From the NCBI GenBank assembly GCA_051530055.1, contig CM121342.1:15934001-15998000 (forward strand): DNA of 64,000 nt. Reading direction: 5' to 3'. How positions within the stretch are numbered: position 1 is the stretch's first letter; every line of letters starts with the position of its first letter. Positions 52,986-63,446 of the stretch are shown here, in pieces. Origin of the DNA: Neoechinorhynchus agilis. Its lineage: Eukaryota > Acanthocephala. Position numbers and translations under genes: made by a program. The notes beneath the pieces were generated by a model that worked only from the letters and a program-made list of their open reading frames with translations, was not told where the DNA came from and made no database searches.

Positions 52986-53420
52986 GTGTCCATTTTAGAA
53001 AATAAAACTTGATTGAATACTTCCATAGGACTGTTTAATCATCTTATTAAATGCCGACAAAATAGCGAAATCATTTCCTTTTTAGATTGTTAGTTTGTCC
53101 TCTTAACTTTATTCAAATTCATAATAAACGGAAAAGCACTATAAACGGTTTTTCATTTAGTTACTTTAGATCACCTTCATCCGTTAGATATCTAATGGAA
53201 TTCAGAAACAAAAGCTCATACGTCTAACGGTGGCAAACTAGTGATCCGTATGATAAGACCACTAAACGGCATTATTATGACAAAATAGGGTAAACAAGGA
53301 ATTACCTCCAAACTCTGTTGTCGCTCTCGTTCAACGCACATACACACGCAAATCCCATAATACTTATCGACGTTTGCGGATCTCCCAGGTTAGACTAAGA
53401 AGTTCGATTAGAGATCTCCG

Positions 53421-55620
53421 ATGGTTCGAATCGTTGCTTCTGGTATCATGCTCTTAATCGGTATGTACTCATTCCAATATTCACAATACAAAATTTAGTT
53501 CTAATTTTCATTTAACAATAACGTAAATATTTGGTTTTTGAAACGCCACTTACAGTTTTGTTCCCTGATTTTATTGCTTTTTTGGCTTTGCGCAAATAGA
53601 TGATATTGCTTTTTGAAGTGTTTATATTATTAAAATTATTCGAAGATTAAAGTATTCATGCTTGTTTATGACAATTTATTATTCCTTAAATTTTTACGCC
53701 ACAAACAAGCATTATTTAAATTCATCGATAGAAAATCCTTCGGGTTAGTCAAAGTATAATTGTGGTGAAAATACTCCGGGTAATAGCATATTTGATTTAT
53801 TGGAGATATTTCGCCAGGTAACCTCGTCTCATCAGTCATCTAAAAATATGTTTTACACATTAAGGTTTTAAGCTCTAGTGCGCGGAATTGCCAAACCCGA
53901 AGTTCGGGGTCAGTGATCCGCTCGAACTACCTGCGCTATACTACGTTTTCTCCATGATTTTAGTATTGATTTTTAACACGTCGCTGGCTGGGAGTTTCAA
54001 GCTAAAATTAGCTTTATTTCCTTCCATTGTGTTGAACACAACGATGTGTAAGACCTCCAAAACAAGACGTCTTTTTAAGTTTTGCTCTATTTCTATAAAG
54101 TTGGTGCCACCAAAATCCGCACGATGCTTACATGTCTCTTGATGATTGGAGATTGCCGAAGAATGCTCAAATCGACTGCAGGCTTGCTTATGTTGAGCGA
54201 CCCTCTTCTCAGTGCCTTGCGTGACGTGTTAAAAATCAATACTAAAATCATGGAAAAAACGTAGTATAGCGCAGGTAGTTCGAGCAGATAATTGGCGCCG
54301 AACTCCGGATTTGGCGATCCCGCCCACTTGAGCTTAAAAACTGAATGTGAAAAACATATTTTTAGATGACTGATGAGGCGAGGTCACCTCGCGAAATATC
54401 TCCAATAAATCAAATATGCTATTGCCGGGAGTATTTTCACCTTAATCATACTTTGACTTCGCGCAATTTTTAGAAGTTTTATCAATTTTTTGCTTCATTA
54501 ACAGATAATTTAAGTAAATGAACGCATTCTTGATTTCCTCCGCAATTCAATATTGTATTTATTCTTGAAGAAAGGACAGTGAATGGGTAAATTCGAGCTT
54601 TTTACCTCGTTTCCGTATACACTTGTCTCTTATGATTCTTGTTTAGCCGTCTCCTTAACCTACGAGAATTTGGATGTTCCTGGTTCAGCGATCAGGCTAC
54701 GAAGGCAAATCGTAGACGGCATTGTACGCAATGAAGGAGTCAAACCCAAAAAACCAGGCTCAGGAAGTTCTCCAGGAATAGAAGGCGATTTATGCGACGA
54801 TATTTCCATTGCAGAAAATGATCCTCAATGTAGCATCTTTCGTTCTCGTAAGAAGACTAAATCGGGTACTCAAATCGGTGGAGGTGTGGGTCGAGGACCT
54901 GTTCATGAGTACCAAAGACAACAGCATAAAAGTCACGACAGGTAAATCTTTTTTGTGTTGAAGGTATTCGTTGAACTTTATTTTTAGGACGAAGAAGATA
55001 TTAAAGGGTTTGGCCATTGCTGGTTTGACAAAGTTGGGAATGGCCGTAAAAAGGCGTATGATGGACAAACATCGAACTGGAGGTCGTGTTCCGAGCTTCA
55101 TGGATTCCAATGGTTTGAATGGTGGTGGTCATATTTGCTCAAATGAACAAATCCCCAGGAAAAAGTTTACATGCCCAGTAGAAACGTTCAATGCGGACGA
55201 GACATACTGCTGCGGACCTCCAGGTAGACAGTGGTGTTGCAATGAACGGTAAGCAGATTTTAATATCTTATAGTCCAATGAATATTTCTTGAATTGTGTA
55301 GAGAATATCATCAGGTACAGAGCGCTGCGAAGGCAGTTGGCGGACGACGTCGGTCAAAAGGCGGCATGAGTATTTTCAAATTGCTAATATTGATAATTTT
55401 GCTACCGGTTGGGTTTGCAGTTATTCTGATCGCATGTGCATGCTCCGCTATGTGTGGATTAAGGGATATGCTATGTGGGATCTTATCAGGTAAAAGTTAT
55501 AACCGAATACCAATGTTTTCTTTATTAAACCATGCTTAATTCTGTCCGTATTTAGAATTCAACGGATCGGACGATAACTCGCGAGGAGAAGGATACGAGG
55601 AATCAGCGACGGATCCATAA
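53421..55620 (+). CDS. Shisa-like secreted/membrane protein
   Basis: Five exons join in phase: 53421-53460, 54647-54941, 54988-55248, 55302-55489 and 55556-55620. The joined N-terminus MVRIVASGIMLLIAVSLTYE is a signal peptide. After a Gly/Arg/Lys-rich region comes a Cys cluster (CPVETFNADETYCCGPPGRQ then WCC), a basic stretch (GRRRSKGG), one membrane helix (FKLLILIILLPVGFAVILIA) and Cys residues just inside (CACSAMCGLRDMLCG), then an acidic tail. The pattern of a Cys-knot with YCCG/CC directly before a single helix is that of the Shisa/STMC6 family of trafficking adaptors. Introns 2-5 are 46-66 nt; intron 1 (1186 nt) contains a foldback element. Confidence 0.75.
53748..54457. mobile_element. 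710 bp foldback element in an intron
   Basis: The arms (53748-53981 and 54224-54457) are inverted over about 234 bp. Outer ends: AGTCAAAGTATAATTGTGGT / AGTCAAAGTATGATTAAGGT. Inner ends: ACTAAAATCATGG and GATTTTTAACACG. The central 240 bp are unique. Inside each arm a hairpin, GGCGAGG...CCTCGCC-like, sits between TGATGA and GAAATAT. There is no open frame, so it is non-autonomous. It sits in intron 1 of the Shisa-like gene. Confidence 0.8.
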
Positions 55621-55713
55621 ATATAATTTAGATTTCTTAAGGACAAAGTAGTTTAGTTACAATATTTGTTTTAAAAGTAACTGATGAACGGTGCGCCGGA
55701 AATGTAGCTCTGG

Positions 55714-55969
55714 CTAATAAAACGGATCATTTACCAACTTCCTTGGAAGGTATTCATCCACTAATGTATTCTGATATCGCATCACGATGCTTTCCAATTC
55801 ACACTTCGGTCTAATACCTCCCATCGTATCATCGATTGCAATCAACCCCATCGATCGTGGACCGAAAGTGAGTGTATTATATGACACCCATATTTTCACA
55901 GAACGTCTCACGGTTCTAGGAAGGTATTCCACACTCTTTAAATCATAACACACTTGCTCGACGCTCTAA
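55714..55969 (-). CDS. Possible exon of an unknown gene
   Basis: The open frame on the minus strand starts after a good acceptor (GCCTCCCTTAG, about 55970) with VCYDLKSVEYLPRTVRRSV, VSYNTLTFGPRSMGLIAIDD and ends LPRKLVNDPFY. Composition and the acceptor suggest a true last exon of about 83 codons. No family is recognised and upstream exons were not identified. It converges with the Shisa-like gene 94 bp away. Confidence 0.35.
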
Positions 55970-57125
55970 GGGAGGCAAAGACTCCAAGAAAATATATCTC
56001 TAAGTGTACAATGAGCTCCCTCGTGAGCACCAGGCACTTAAATAATTGGATTGAAATTAGAAAAAAAGTTATCTTGTCTAAATTCTGCGAGCTAACAGTA
56101 ATTTGAAGTTCACTGCATTTTTAATACTCGAAATAACGAGTTGGTCGTTGATGGCGCTAAGAACTTTTTGATCATCCGCAAAATTTACTAATTTAAAAGT
56201 GGGCCGGCATAACGTCCTTCGGCCGAAACGTTAGGTATTCACCATCCCAAAGTACAGAAAGTTGCAACTAAGCACTTACAAGTTCCTGAATTCTTATAAA
56301 ACAATGATGAGAAACAATGAAAAATTTTTCACCCAGAAATTATTTGCGCGAGCGTACTTTAACAGGAGTGATGAACGTTCACAGTTTAACGAGTCTCGAC
56401 AAAAGAATCCGATATTAAAGGCTTCACAATGTTGCGTGGATTTAAGAATAACGGCTGAAAAAATAGGCCCATTTCGCCAATCGGACTTTCACTCTGAGTC
56501 GTGGTAGTTATAGGGTAGTGTTTGATAATTCAAAAGAGAAAATCCCATAAAAGGAGTCCATTATAAAGTTTTATTTTTAAGTCCAACCTCACAAGCTTTC
56601 TTGCAAACAACATCCGTCAATTCCCACATAAACGGACATCCCCGACCGGATTTGCCAACTCGACCGAGCCCTTAATCCACTCAAAAATCAAGAACCGGTT
56701 GTTTATGAAGACCCAAAGGTACATTGGTGTAATTTCTTAAGCAAATATAATAAAACGTGTTATTATTATAAGTGTTGCATCAATACCTATAACATTATAC
56801 TTTTCAAAATTTTTGACCTAAACAATTGAACTTATATAATCGCGATTGATGTTCAACCGGCGTTTGGTTGGTTGTTAGTTTACGTAATAAAGAAGTTTCT
56901 TAACATTGAGCCTTCCATTATCTCTAACAAGTAGCGTTAATATCAGCCATTAAAGCCTCTAAAAAGCCGTAATTACGGCAAACAATGAAATTGTCAAATA
57001 CAACAAGCTTAAAATCTGCGAAATTGGAAGCTTAATTTGTTCTATGATTGTTAAACTGTCAAAATTATGGTTAAAATTAAGTCCCACATAAGTCAAATCG
57101 AATAACTCGCTCAGGTAATCGAGCA
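55970..57125. other. Intergenic region with a LINE end
   Basis: Apart from the family X 3' end near 56600-56785, nothing is recognised. The open frame at 56262-56507 has no support. Confidence 0.4.
56600..56785 (+). pseudogene. LINE family X, 3' end only
   Basis: The segment with GAAGACCCAAAGGTACATTG and AAACGTGTTATTATTATAAG matches the 3' end at 46661-46741. It is strongly 5'-truncated and diverged. Confidence 0.5.
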
Positions 57126-57881
57126 ATGAAACTTGTTATCAATACTATAAGTCTCTTCATTCTATTGGTATGGATTAGAAAATCACGTGAAAAACCATAT
57201 TTTTATTTATCAGCTGAAGAATTCCGACCCTACATCGTTTTAAAGCACGGTGAATCAACGGGTGAATTCCGAATAGTATCCATCGATAACAACACAATAA
57301 TTGAACTTGGTGTTGATTTTCAGCAGCCATTGTTCCGACTACAATCTAATATTGAACAAATATTAGCAGTCACTGAATTCAAAGAGCGATTTAAATACTT
57401 TACTTATAGTCATAACGATATTATTGATGTAGAGAACAACAACGTATTTTTACGAGAATTGGAGAACCCCAGTTGGATTTCAGCATTGGTTTATCTCCTA
57501 GAGAAGAACTTAATTCATGACAAGATCGTGGTATTTGTTCATACGGGTCCTGAGACGTTCTCTTATCTGAATCAGGTATTGGAGACCAATCGGTTCGAAC
57601 AGATTCGTTTGACCGGTGGACGAATGGCAAAAATGTTTTCAATAAGTATGCGGAGTGTTCTACTTAATAATGAGGATATTGTGTTCCTTATTATGTACTA
57701 TGCTTTTGTTTCGATTTTCGTCAAATTGATATTATCGGTTTGTTCGGCGTTCCCTGCAATAAAACGGAGAATTTGCCGACTCGCTAATTGTAGACGAACA
57801 GCGACATTACATCGAGTCGCCAATGAAAATTCGAACCCTCAGTTGTATGTAATAAAAGATTTTTGGGAGATAGACTTATGA
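57126..57881 (+). CDS. Unknown type I membrane protein
   Basis: A single exon of 251 residues. The N-terminus (MKLVINTISLFILLVW) is a signal peptide or anchor. A luminal part of about 160 residues with an NNT glycosylation sequon follows, then one membrane helix (about residues 183-207, VFLIMYYAFVSIFVKLILSV) and a Cys/Arg-rich cytoplasmic tail. The luminal part has alternating strands and helices (IIELGVDFQQPLFRL ... ALVYLLEKNLIHDKIVVFVH), somewhat like a thioredoxin-type or alpha/beta fold, but no active-site motif is seen. No family is recognised. The ATG is preceded by AT-rich sequence. Confidence 0.55.
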   Translation: MKLVINTISLFILLVWIRKSREKPYFYLSAEEFRPYIVLKHGESTGEFRIVSIDNNTIIELGVDFQQPLFRLQSNIEQILAVTEFKERFKYFTYSHNDIIDVENNNVFLRELENPSWISALVYLLEKNLIHDKIVVFVHTGPETFSYLNQVLETNRFEQIRLTGGRMAKMFSISMRSVLLNNEDIVFLIMYYAFVSIFVKLILSVCSAFPAIKRRICRLANCRRTATLHRVANENSNPQLYVIKDFWEIDL

Positions 57882-58299
57882 TTTCAAAAAATTAATTTTA
57901 TACGGGGATATATAATAGTAGTTTGGAAGGCATCTACGCATTCCAATCTTTAATAACTATACAAGTGATTTACCGTACTGGTCGTTGCAGAGGCATTTTA
58001 ATTTTTACGGCAATAGACGAGACATTTTTCACGTAGTGGACGAAATAAAGAAAAATGATTTAATTTGATTAATATTTCGTCTTCTACGTGGGATTTCTTC
58101 ACATAGAGGACGAAAAGTTAATAAAATTAAATAATTTTTCTTTATTTCGCTTGGCTAGAAACAATTTATCGATAACATCTTGACAATAAACGAAATATTT
58201 TTTAATAAGTTATAAAGGAGACAATCGATACGTCCGTTTTCGCAATCATAAATAGGTGAGATCAGTCAAATTGTTTGCTTTTTTAGCGCTTTAGAAAAC

Positions 58300-58545
58300 T
58301 TCATTCGAAAGACATACGTTATGGTTGTTCGGCAGCTTCCTTGATGGCCACGGCATTGCCGCGTTGGATCGATGCGCTGATTCGCTGCGGTAGGGAGCTG
58401 CTGGAGCGCATATCGCCGGTGGCAAATTACAGCATCTTACCCAGTCGGGAGAGGAAATAATCGGCTTCTTTTCCGAGGCATCCCAGTGTTTCCACTGCAA
58501 TCGGGATGAACATATATTGATGCTCATCGAGCGACGAATACTTAT
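58300..58545 (-). pseudogene. Family R LINE tail
   Basis: On the minus strand MFIPIAVETLGCLGKEADYF, LSRLGKML (stop) and FATGDMRSSSSLPQRISASI, QRGNAVAIKEA are read in one frame. This links the VETYG part of the 15763-16923 copy with the QKISIAVKWGNAASIL end at 32248, showing that they belong to one family. It is directly adjacent to a LINE family X copy. Confidence 0.7.
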
Positions 58546-58584
58546 GCCGCTTCTTTTCCTTGCTGAAGCTCGCGACTGCTCCCG

Positions 58585-59760
58585 CTAACACGTTTATTTT
58601 TTAATAAGAATTGGACCCATGTACCTTTGGACCAACATGAACACTCGAGTTCAGAGCTGTTTAAAGAATGCGAATGTTTATTATTAAGTATATTACTGTT
58701 TTGGTCGGGGGAAGTCCGTTCGGGTGGGATTATCGGATATTGTTTGCAGGAGAGCGAAGGTTGGATATGCGCGTAGGTGATCGTTGGTATTATAGCGATG
58801 TTATAAAAGTACTTTAGGTCCTTGGATGGGAATCCAAGGAGTCGGCGGCGTTTAAGAAGATAGAGCTTAATGAAAATTTTATGTAATGAAATCGATGTGT
58901 GCCTGTCCAATTTTAGATTTTCTGAAAATGGAAACCAACAATACGAACAGAGGAGACACGGTTGAAAGGTAAAGGGAGAAGTGATTAATCAAAAAGGCGA
59001 TTGGAGATTGAAGGGACTACTTCAAAGCACTTGGTTAAGTTAAGGGTAAGACATTTGGATGAACAAACCGCCTGAACGTGAGAAATTCGTTAGAAGTAAT
59101 TAAGAGTGAGAGAGTGTCGGATGCATGCGTAATGGTTGTAAGATCATCAGCATACAAGAAGTATTTAGAATAAGAAGATGGAATAAGATCGTTCAGGAAA
59201 ATGTTGAAAAGAATGGGGAGGAAACAGTTCCTTGGTGAACTCCCTTGTTGATTGCTAAGGTGTTTGAGGCTATGCTCCCTATTTCCATAAATTGTGATCT
59301 ATTGTTTAGGAAGGAATTCAACCATTTGAATTGCCAGGCGGCAAGACCAAATTTAGAGCATGTGCCAAGGACAAGGTTATGATCAACGGAATCAAAAGCT
59401 TTATGAATGTCGACTTGAATGAGTCGAGAGATGAATAGAGGTTGTGAAGGACGTCCGTGCAAGACCGAATTTAATGGGTGACCTTTTTCGATTGAAGATT
59501 TGCAGAATATGTGCTTTAAAGCATCTCTCTAAGACTTTTAATAAGGAAGGTGAGATAGAGATGGCCCGAAAACTCGAGGTGGATATAAGTTTACCTGCTT
59601 TCGGGAATAGGGCTACCCGAACTGTTTTAGGGCAATAAGGGAAGATTCCGGTTTTGAAACTTTGGTTGATTATATGGGTAAATGGATCAATTAAGTCTGG
59701 GATGATAAAGCGTGATACAGATACTTCAATGGCTTTTTGTTGACGAACCTCCATGAACGG
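58585..59760 (-). pseudogene. LINE family X copy
   Basis: Minus strand: 59401-59754 has FIIPDLIDPFTHIINQSFKT and SPSLLKVLERCFKAHILQIF; 59193-59462 has VDIHKAFDSVDHNLVLGTCS and INKGVHQGTVSSPFF; then the 3' part follows with a large deletion (58680-58910), ending near 58590 at the AACACGTTTATT end. It is close to the copy at 44890-46741 but independently damaged. Confidence 0.7.
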
Positions 59761-60386
59761 GAGGTTTTCTCTCGCCGTTTTCGTTCGTCTACTTTTAGAG
59801 TTTTCTTAAAGCGAATGATTAGCGCAACAAAATACCTAAAAATTCTTTATCAATATAACCCTGTTGCTCAATATGCTATATAAAAACTTTTCATTCTACA
59901 TGTTTTCATTTAATTAATAAAATTATATACGGTTTAATGTGATCGAATATTTCGTACGGCCAAGGAACTAAACCAGAAAATTTTAGTAATTCAGAATAAG
60001 CGTTTAGATCATTAGTGACCATTAATCGTCCGTTATCACTGTGCACGGTACATATTATTTAAATTTCATTGGATAGTTTTCATCCTTAGTTCAACCATTA
60101 CTGCACTATATCCGTTGGATTTCGACTAATCAGTGAATCTGGGGAAACGATGCATCGTCCAAACTCCATATCTCTTCGCAATGAACATAAATGTAGAACC
60201 TTATTCAGACTTCTGTTTGTTGACCTTCTCGCCCTCGCGGTATCTTGCGAAGGGCAAAAAAATATCCACAACGCCGCAAGGAACAGATTCTAGCAAAACA
60301 CCGAAGCGCGGTCACTTTCTATACGAATGGTAGAAAGAGAAATATCAATTTAATTTCGAATGGTTTGATTCTAGAAAATGCTTTTT
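59761..60386. other. Intergenic, nothing firm
   Basis: A plus-strand frame of 66 codons at 60133-60333 (VEPYSDFCLLTFSPSRYLAK) looks protein-like but has no recognised family and no ATG until its sixteenth codon. I leave it uncalled. Confidence 0.35.
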
Positions 60387-62042
60387 TTAAAGTTCCTCGA
60401 TGTTATTTACCCTCAAGCGGATGATACCAATCGCTGAAGTCGCTTGTGCGACTGCTCGAGCCAACTTCATTTCAGTTTCCCGGATATCTTCCAACAAACA
60501 TTTTAACCTTTCTAGTGAAGCCTTGCTCCTATCATCGCCTGTTTTACTCGCATTCTCGTGCAAAGCAGAATTTTTGTTTAGTTCCTTCAACAAATTCTCA
60601 TCGCGTCTCAATAACGCTTTTCCATTTTGTATTAGAGATACACGCATATCCGGATAAACTTCTAGAACGTCGTTGAGATCCTTGCTCGATAACGCCAGCA
60701 GTCTGCTGAATCCAACACTTATAACGGTTGCAGTTCGGCGTCCAACGAGCGTGTTGCCGAATCTTGTCACTGTGTTTAAAAGACTTATTTCTCCTAAAAC
60801 GGTACCAGCGCTTAAGAAGTTAGATTTGCTGTTCGCATGACCTCGATCGACTATTAGTTTTCCCTCTTTAACAATAAACATTTGTCTGCCTATGTCTCCC
60901 TTTCTGCATATTATTTCATTCGGTCCAAAGGATAAAAGTTTAAGTTTTTTAGCCACTTCACGAAGAAATCCTGGATCTGAGGATTGAGCAAACAGTTGAA
61001 CACTTTGTAGAGTCTTTAGGTATGCATTTGATGCGAGTCGATCTTGTATTTTTGAGGGAAGAAATCTTTGTACATCATCGCTGTTATGCCCGGTTGTATG
61101 CTTTAACCAAGTAACAATACGCTTCTTAAGACTTTCGCTAATTGATTTTCTAGCCAGAAAAGATCTTATCATATCGAATTGGATTTGAAACGAAATCAAA
61201 GTACTGTTGGAGTCATAAAGAAGGGCTCCAACATCGTCCACAATCGTCGCAAAGATTACCAAAGCAGCAAGGAAGTCAATGATCATAAAAATCATTTCAA
61301 TCGATAGTTCTGCCCTGTCAGTTTCTCCAATATTAGTGAGCACAATCGTTGACCACATTGCGCAATCAGCGTATTTCCTAAGAAGATCGAATTTGAGTTG
61401 TTGATGGTGATAGAACCAATGATCTGGTTCATAAAGTCCAGTTAGATTTGAAAGCCACGACGATACTGCATAGTAAAGGCAGGCATTCCAATGAATAACT
61501 GCAAAGAATGCAAATGACAATACACTGATTTTTAAGATGTTAGTTCTATCTATTCGGATCTCGATTTTCTGAAACATATCCTTAAGAACATGATATCTGA
61601 TGAGCCTATTAAGTCGTAAAATCTCCGGCGTTAGATTATAGCGCTCGAGTTGCACAAACTTAAACAGTCTTGGTCCGTAATCAAAGGGAATTGTACTTAG
61701 GACGTCCATCGCGAAATGGTCGTCTTTGTAAAACTTTCTGATTCCTTCAACCTTCCTGTTATCTTTGCCTGTGATTATGGCTTTTCTCCTCCGTAAATGG
61801 ATTTGTACAAAAAGGTCCCCAATGAACATTAGGTCAGCGCTAAGATCGAGAGCAAGCCATATTCCGTAGTGTCTCGATCGAGTTTCATAAAACGCCGACC
61901 GAAAAGCAATTGCAATCAGATTATAGCCAAAGGCAAGTGTCATGAACACAAGCCATCCGGTGTAAGCAGTCGAGCTGGCATCAAAGAGAGCATTCGCTCT
62001 CGTCAAGAGATATAAAGGATTAATGATTCTCACTTTACCCAC
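60387..62042 (-). CDS. Cyclic nucleotide-gated channel subunit
   Basis: One exon of 551 codons covers S1 to the C-terminal coiled coil. The S4-like segment has spaced Arg (LRLNRLIRYHVLK, 141-153). The pore loop is WSTIVLTNIGET (230-241), where most CNG alpha subunits have TTIGET. S6 and the A' helix follow (IFATIVDDVGALL). The cyclic-nucleotide-binding domain has GDIGRQMFIVKEGKL, GTVLGEISLL and RRTATV (381-440), with the Arg-Thr pair that contacts the ligand. The last 50 residues form a leucine-rich coiled coil like the trimerising CLZ of alpha subunits. The frame opens with GTG and no ATG fits well, so an upstream N-terminal exon is likely. An intronless CNG body is unusual. Confidence 0.87.
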   Translation of the reverse strand: MGKVRIINPLYLLTRANALFDASSTAYTGWLVFMTLAFGYNLIAIAFRSAFYETRSRHYGIWLALDLSADLMFIGDLFVQIHLRRRKAIITGKDNRKVEGIRKFYKDDHFAMDVLSTIPFDYGPRLFKFVQLERYNLTPEILRLNRLIRYHVLKDMFQKIEIRIDRTNILKISVLSFAFFAVIHWNACLYYAVSSWLSNLTGLYEPDHWFYHHQQLKFDLLRKYADCAMWSTIVLTNIGETDRAELSIEMIFMIIDFLAALVIFATIVDDVGALLYDSNSTLISFQIQFDMIRSFLARKSISESLKKRIVTWLKHTTGHNSDDVQRFLPSKIQDRLASNAYLKTLQSVQLFAQSSDPGFLREVAKKLKLLSFGPNEIICRKGDIGRQMFIVKEGKLIVDRGHANSKSNFLSAGTVLGEISLLNTVTRFGNTLVGRRTATVISVGFSRLLALSSKDLNDVLEVYPDMRVSLIQNGKALLRRDENLLKELNKNSALHENASKTGDDRSKASLERLKCLLEDIRETEMKLARAVAQATSAIGIIRLRVNNIEEL

Positions 62043-62780
62043 AATTCGAACTCAGTTCGTGCACATTCGCTGCTTTTCTTTACTTTGACAGCATGCCTCG
62101 TTTTTAACCTAGAGAACCCAAAAGACTATTTTAAGGCTGCGATACACCGTTTCTAGTTTGCCATAAGTAAAAGAGTGTGTGGGCATGGGAATACAAATGC
62201 ACGTAAGATGTTGTTCATTAAAAGGTTTCCAAATCGTTGTATTAAGCTTAATAGTTTAAAAAACTGATAGACCATGAAAAATATTGCATCAAAAGTTAAA
62301 ACACCTTCAAATCATAAGTTAACTTGCGGCAATTAAAAATCCACTTTCCGAAACGACGAATCCAAAATAATCTACGTTTTAAACAAGAAAAGATAAAGAA
62401 TGTGTGCCGTCGATGTTTTCATTTCTGAAGAATAATCGTTTTAATTGATAGGCGTAGGTTTAATAAACTGGATTGTATTCCATAAAAACAATTCTCAATT
62501 ACTCTTCGGCCAATTTACTTAAAAATCAATGAAGTGCCACAGGAAACAAAGAAAACCTATCTTGATTGTTTATACTAAATGATAAAAAAAGTAGAACAAG
62601 TGAAGACTTTCAAAGGCGAAGTGTATTTTAAGTTTCAGACAGTTATTTACAACACAAGCATGTTTTCGTTTGGCCCAAATCTTTGGCCTCGCTCGCATCA
62701 ATTCCGTCACTAAGTGCTCGGTGATCATTTATATTTCTACAGATACAGGGAGGTAGATCTCTCAATCATACATTCATCTG
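62043..62780. other. Intergenic region, no gene seen
   Basis: AT-rich; by position it may include the first exon of the channel gene and the 3' end of the Nudix gene. No motif is recognised. Confidence 0.35.
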
Positions 62781-63263
62781 CTACATATATTTTGACTTAC
62801 TGCTATCACTAAGCTCGGACTTAAAATCGAATAGATAGTCGGCTTGCCTCGGCTTGGATTTCATGAGATGGTCAATCGCTTCATCGAGCTCCATCCACTT
62901 TCGTTTTCGACCGATCGATTTCTCAGGCCACGTCTCATCCTCGTATTCCACATTAAAAATAAACACCGTGGTTATACTTTTCGATTCCTCGTTTAAATAT
63001 TCATTTAAGTGTTTAATAATTTGTCCTCGTATTCCAGCTTCTTCGTAGACTTCCCGCTTGGCTGCTTCGGCACCACTTTCACCATTCTCAATCCCACCGC
63101 CTGGAATAACAAATTTGTCTGATTTCTTGGAGGAGCTCACAAGGAGAACTCTTTCTGGTCGATTGGTTCGAATGCATACACAAGCCGCTCGCATGGTGTA
63201 TCCTTGTCCATTTTGTAGTCGTTGTTTAACTTTTCCATTTTTCGACCGAATAAAGGTGCTCAT
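62781..63263 (-). CDS. Diphosphoinositol polyphosphate phosphohydrolase-type Nudix enzyme
   Basis: The chosen start is the Met of MSTFIRSKNGKVKQRL (63263); the open frame extends 15 codons further up. The 160-residue protein has GYTMRAACVC, VLLVSSSKKSDKFVIPGGGI, a Nudix box (GGIENGESG..AAKREVYEEAG, with the REVYEE catalytic core) and the family end SIGRKRKWMELDEAIDHL ... KPRQADYL. The GGG before the box and the RKRKW part match NUDT3/NUDT4 (DIPP), which remove phosphate from inositol pyrophosphates and also cleave diadenosine polyphosphates. No intron is needed; the C-terminal tail is Ser-rich. Confidence 0.9.
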   Translation of the reverse strand: MSTFIRSKNGKVKQRLQNGQGYTMRAACVCIRTNRPERVLLVSSSKKSDKFVIPGGGIENGESGAEAAKREVYEEAGIRGQIIKHLNEYLNEESKSITTVFIFNVEYEDETWPEKSIGRKRKWMELDEAIDHLMKSKPRQADYLFDFKSELSDSSKSKYM

Positions 63264-63446
63264 TTCTTCTAAAATGAAAGGCGGAGCGATAGCGAGTATA
63301 GCCATCAATCACATCAACGTACATGCTAGAACATCTCCCGTATAGGAGGCGAAAGCAAGTATTTTCATAATACAAAATGGTGGAAGGAGCGAAAATCGGC
63401 TCAACGAACAAATGAGTATACACGAGTAAAGGGAAAAATTAAGCAT

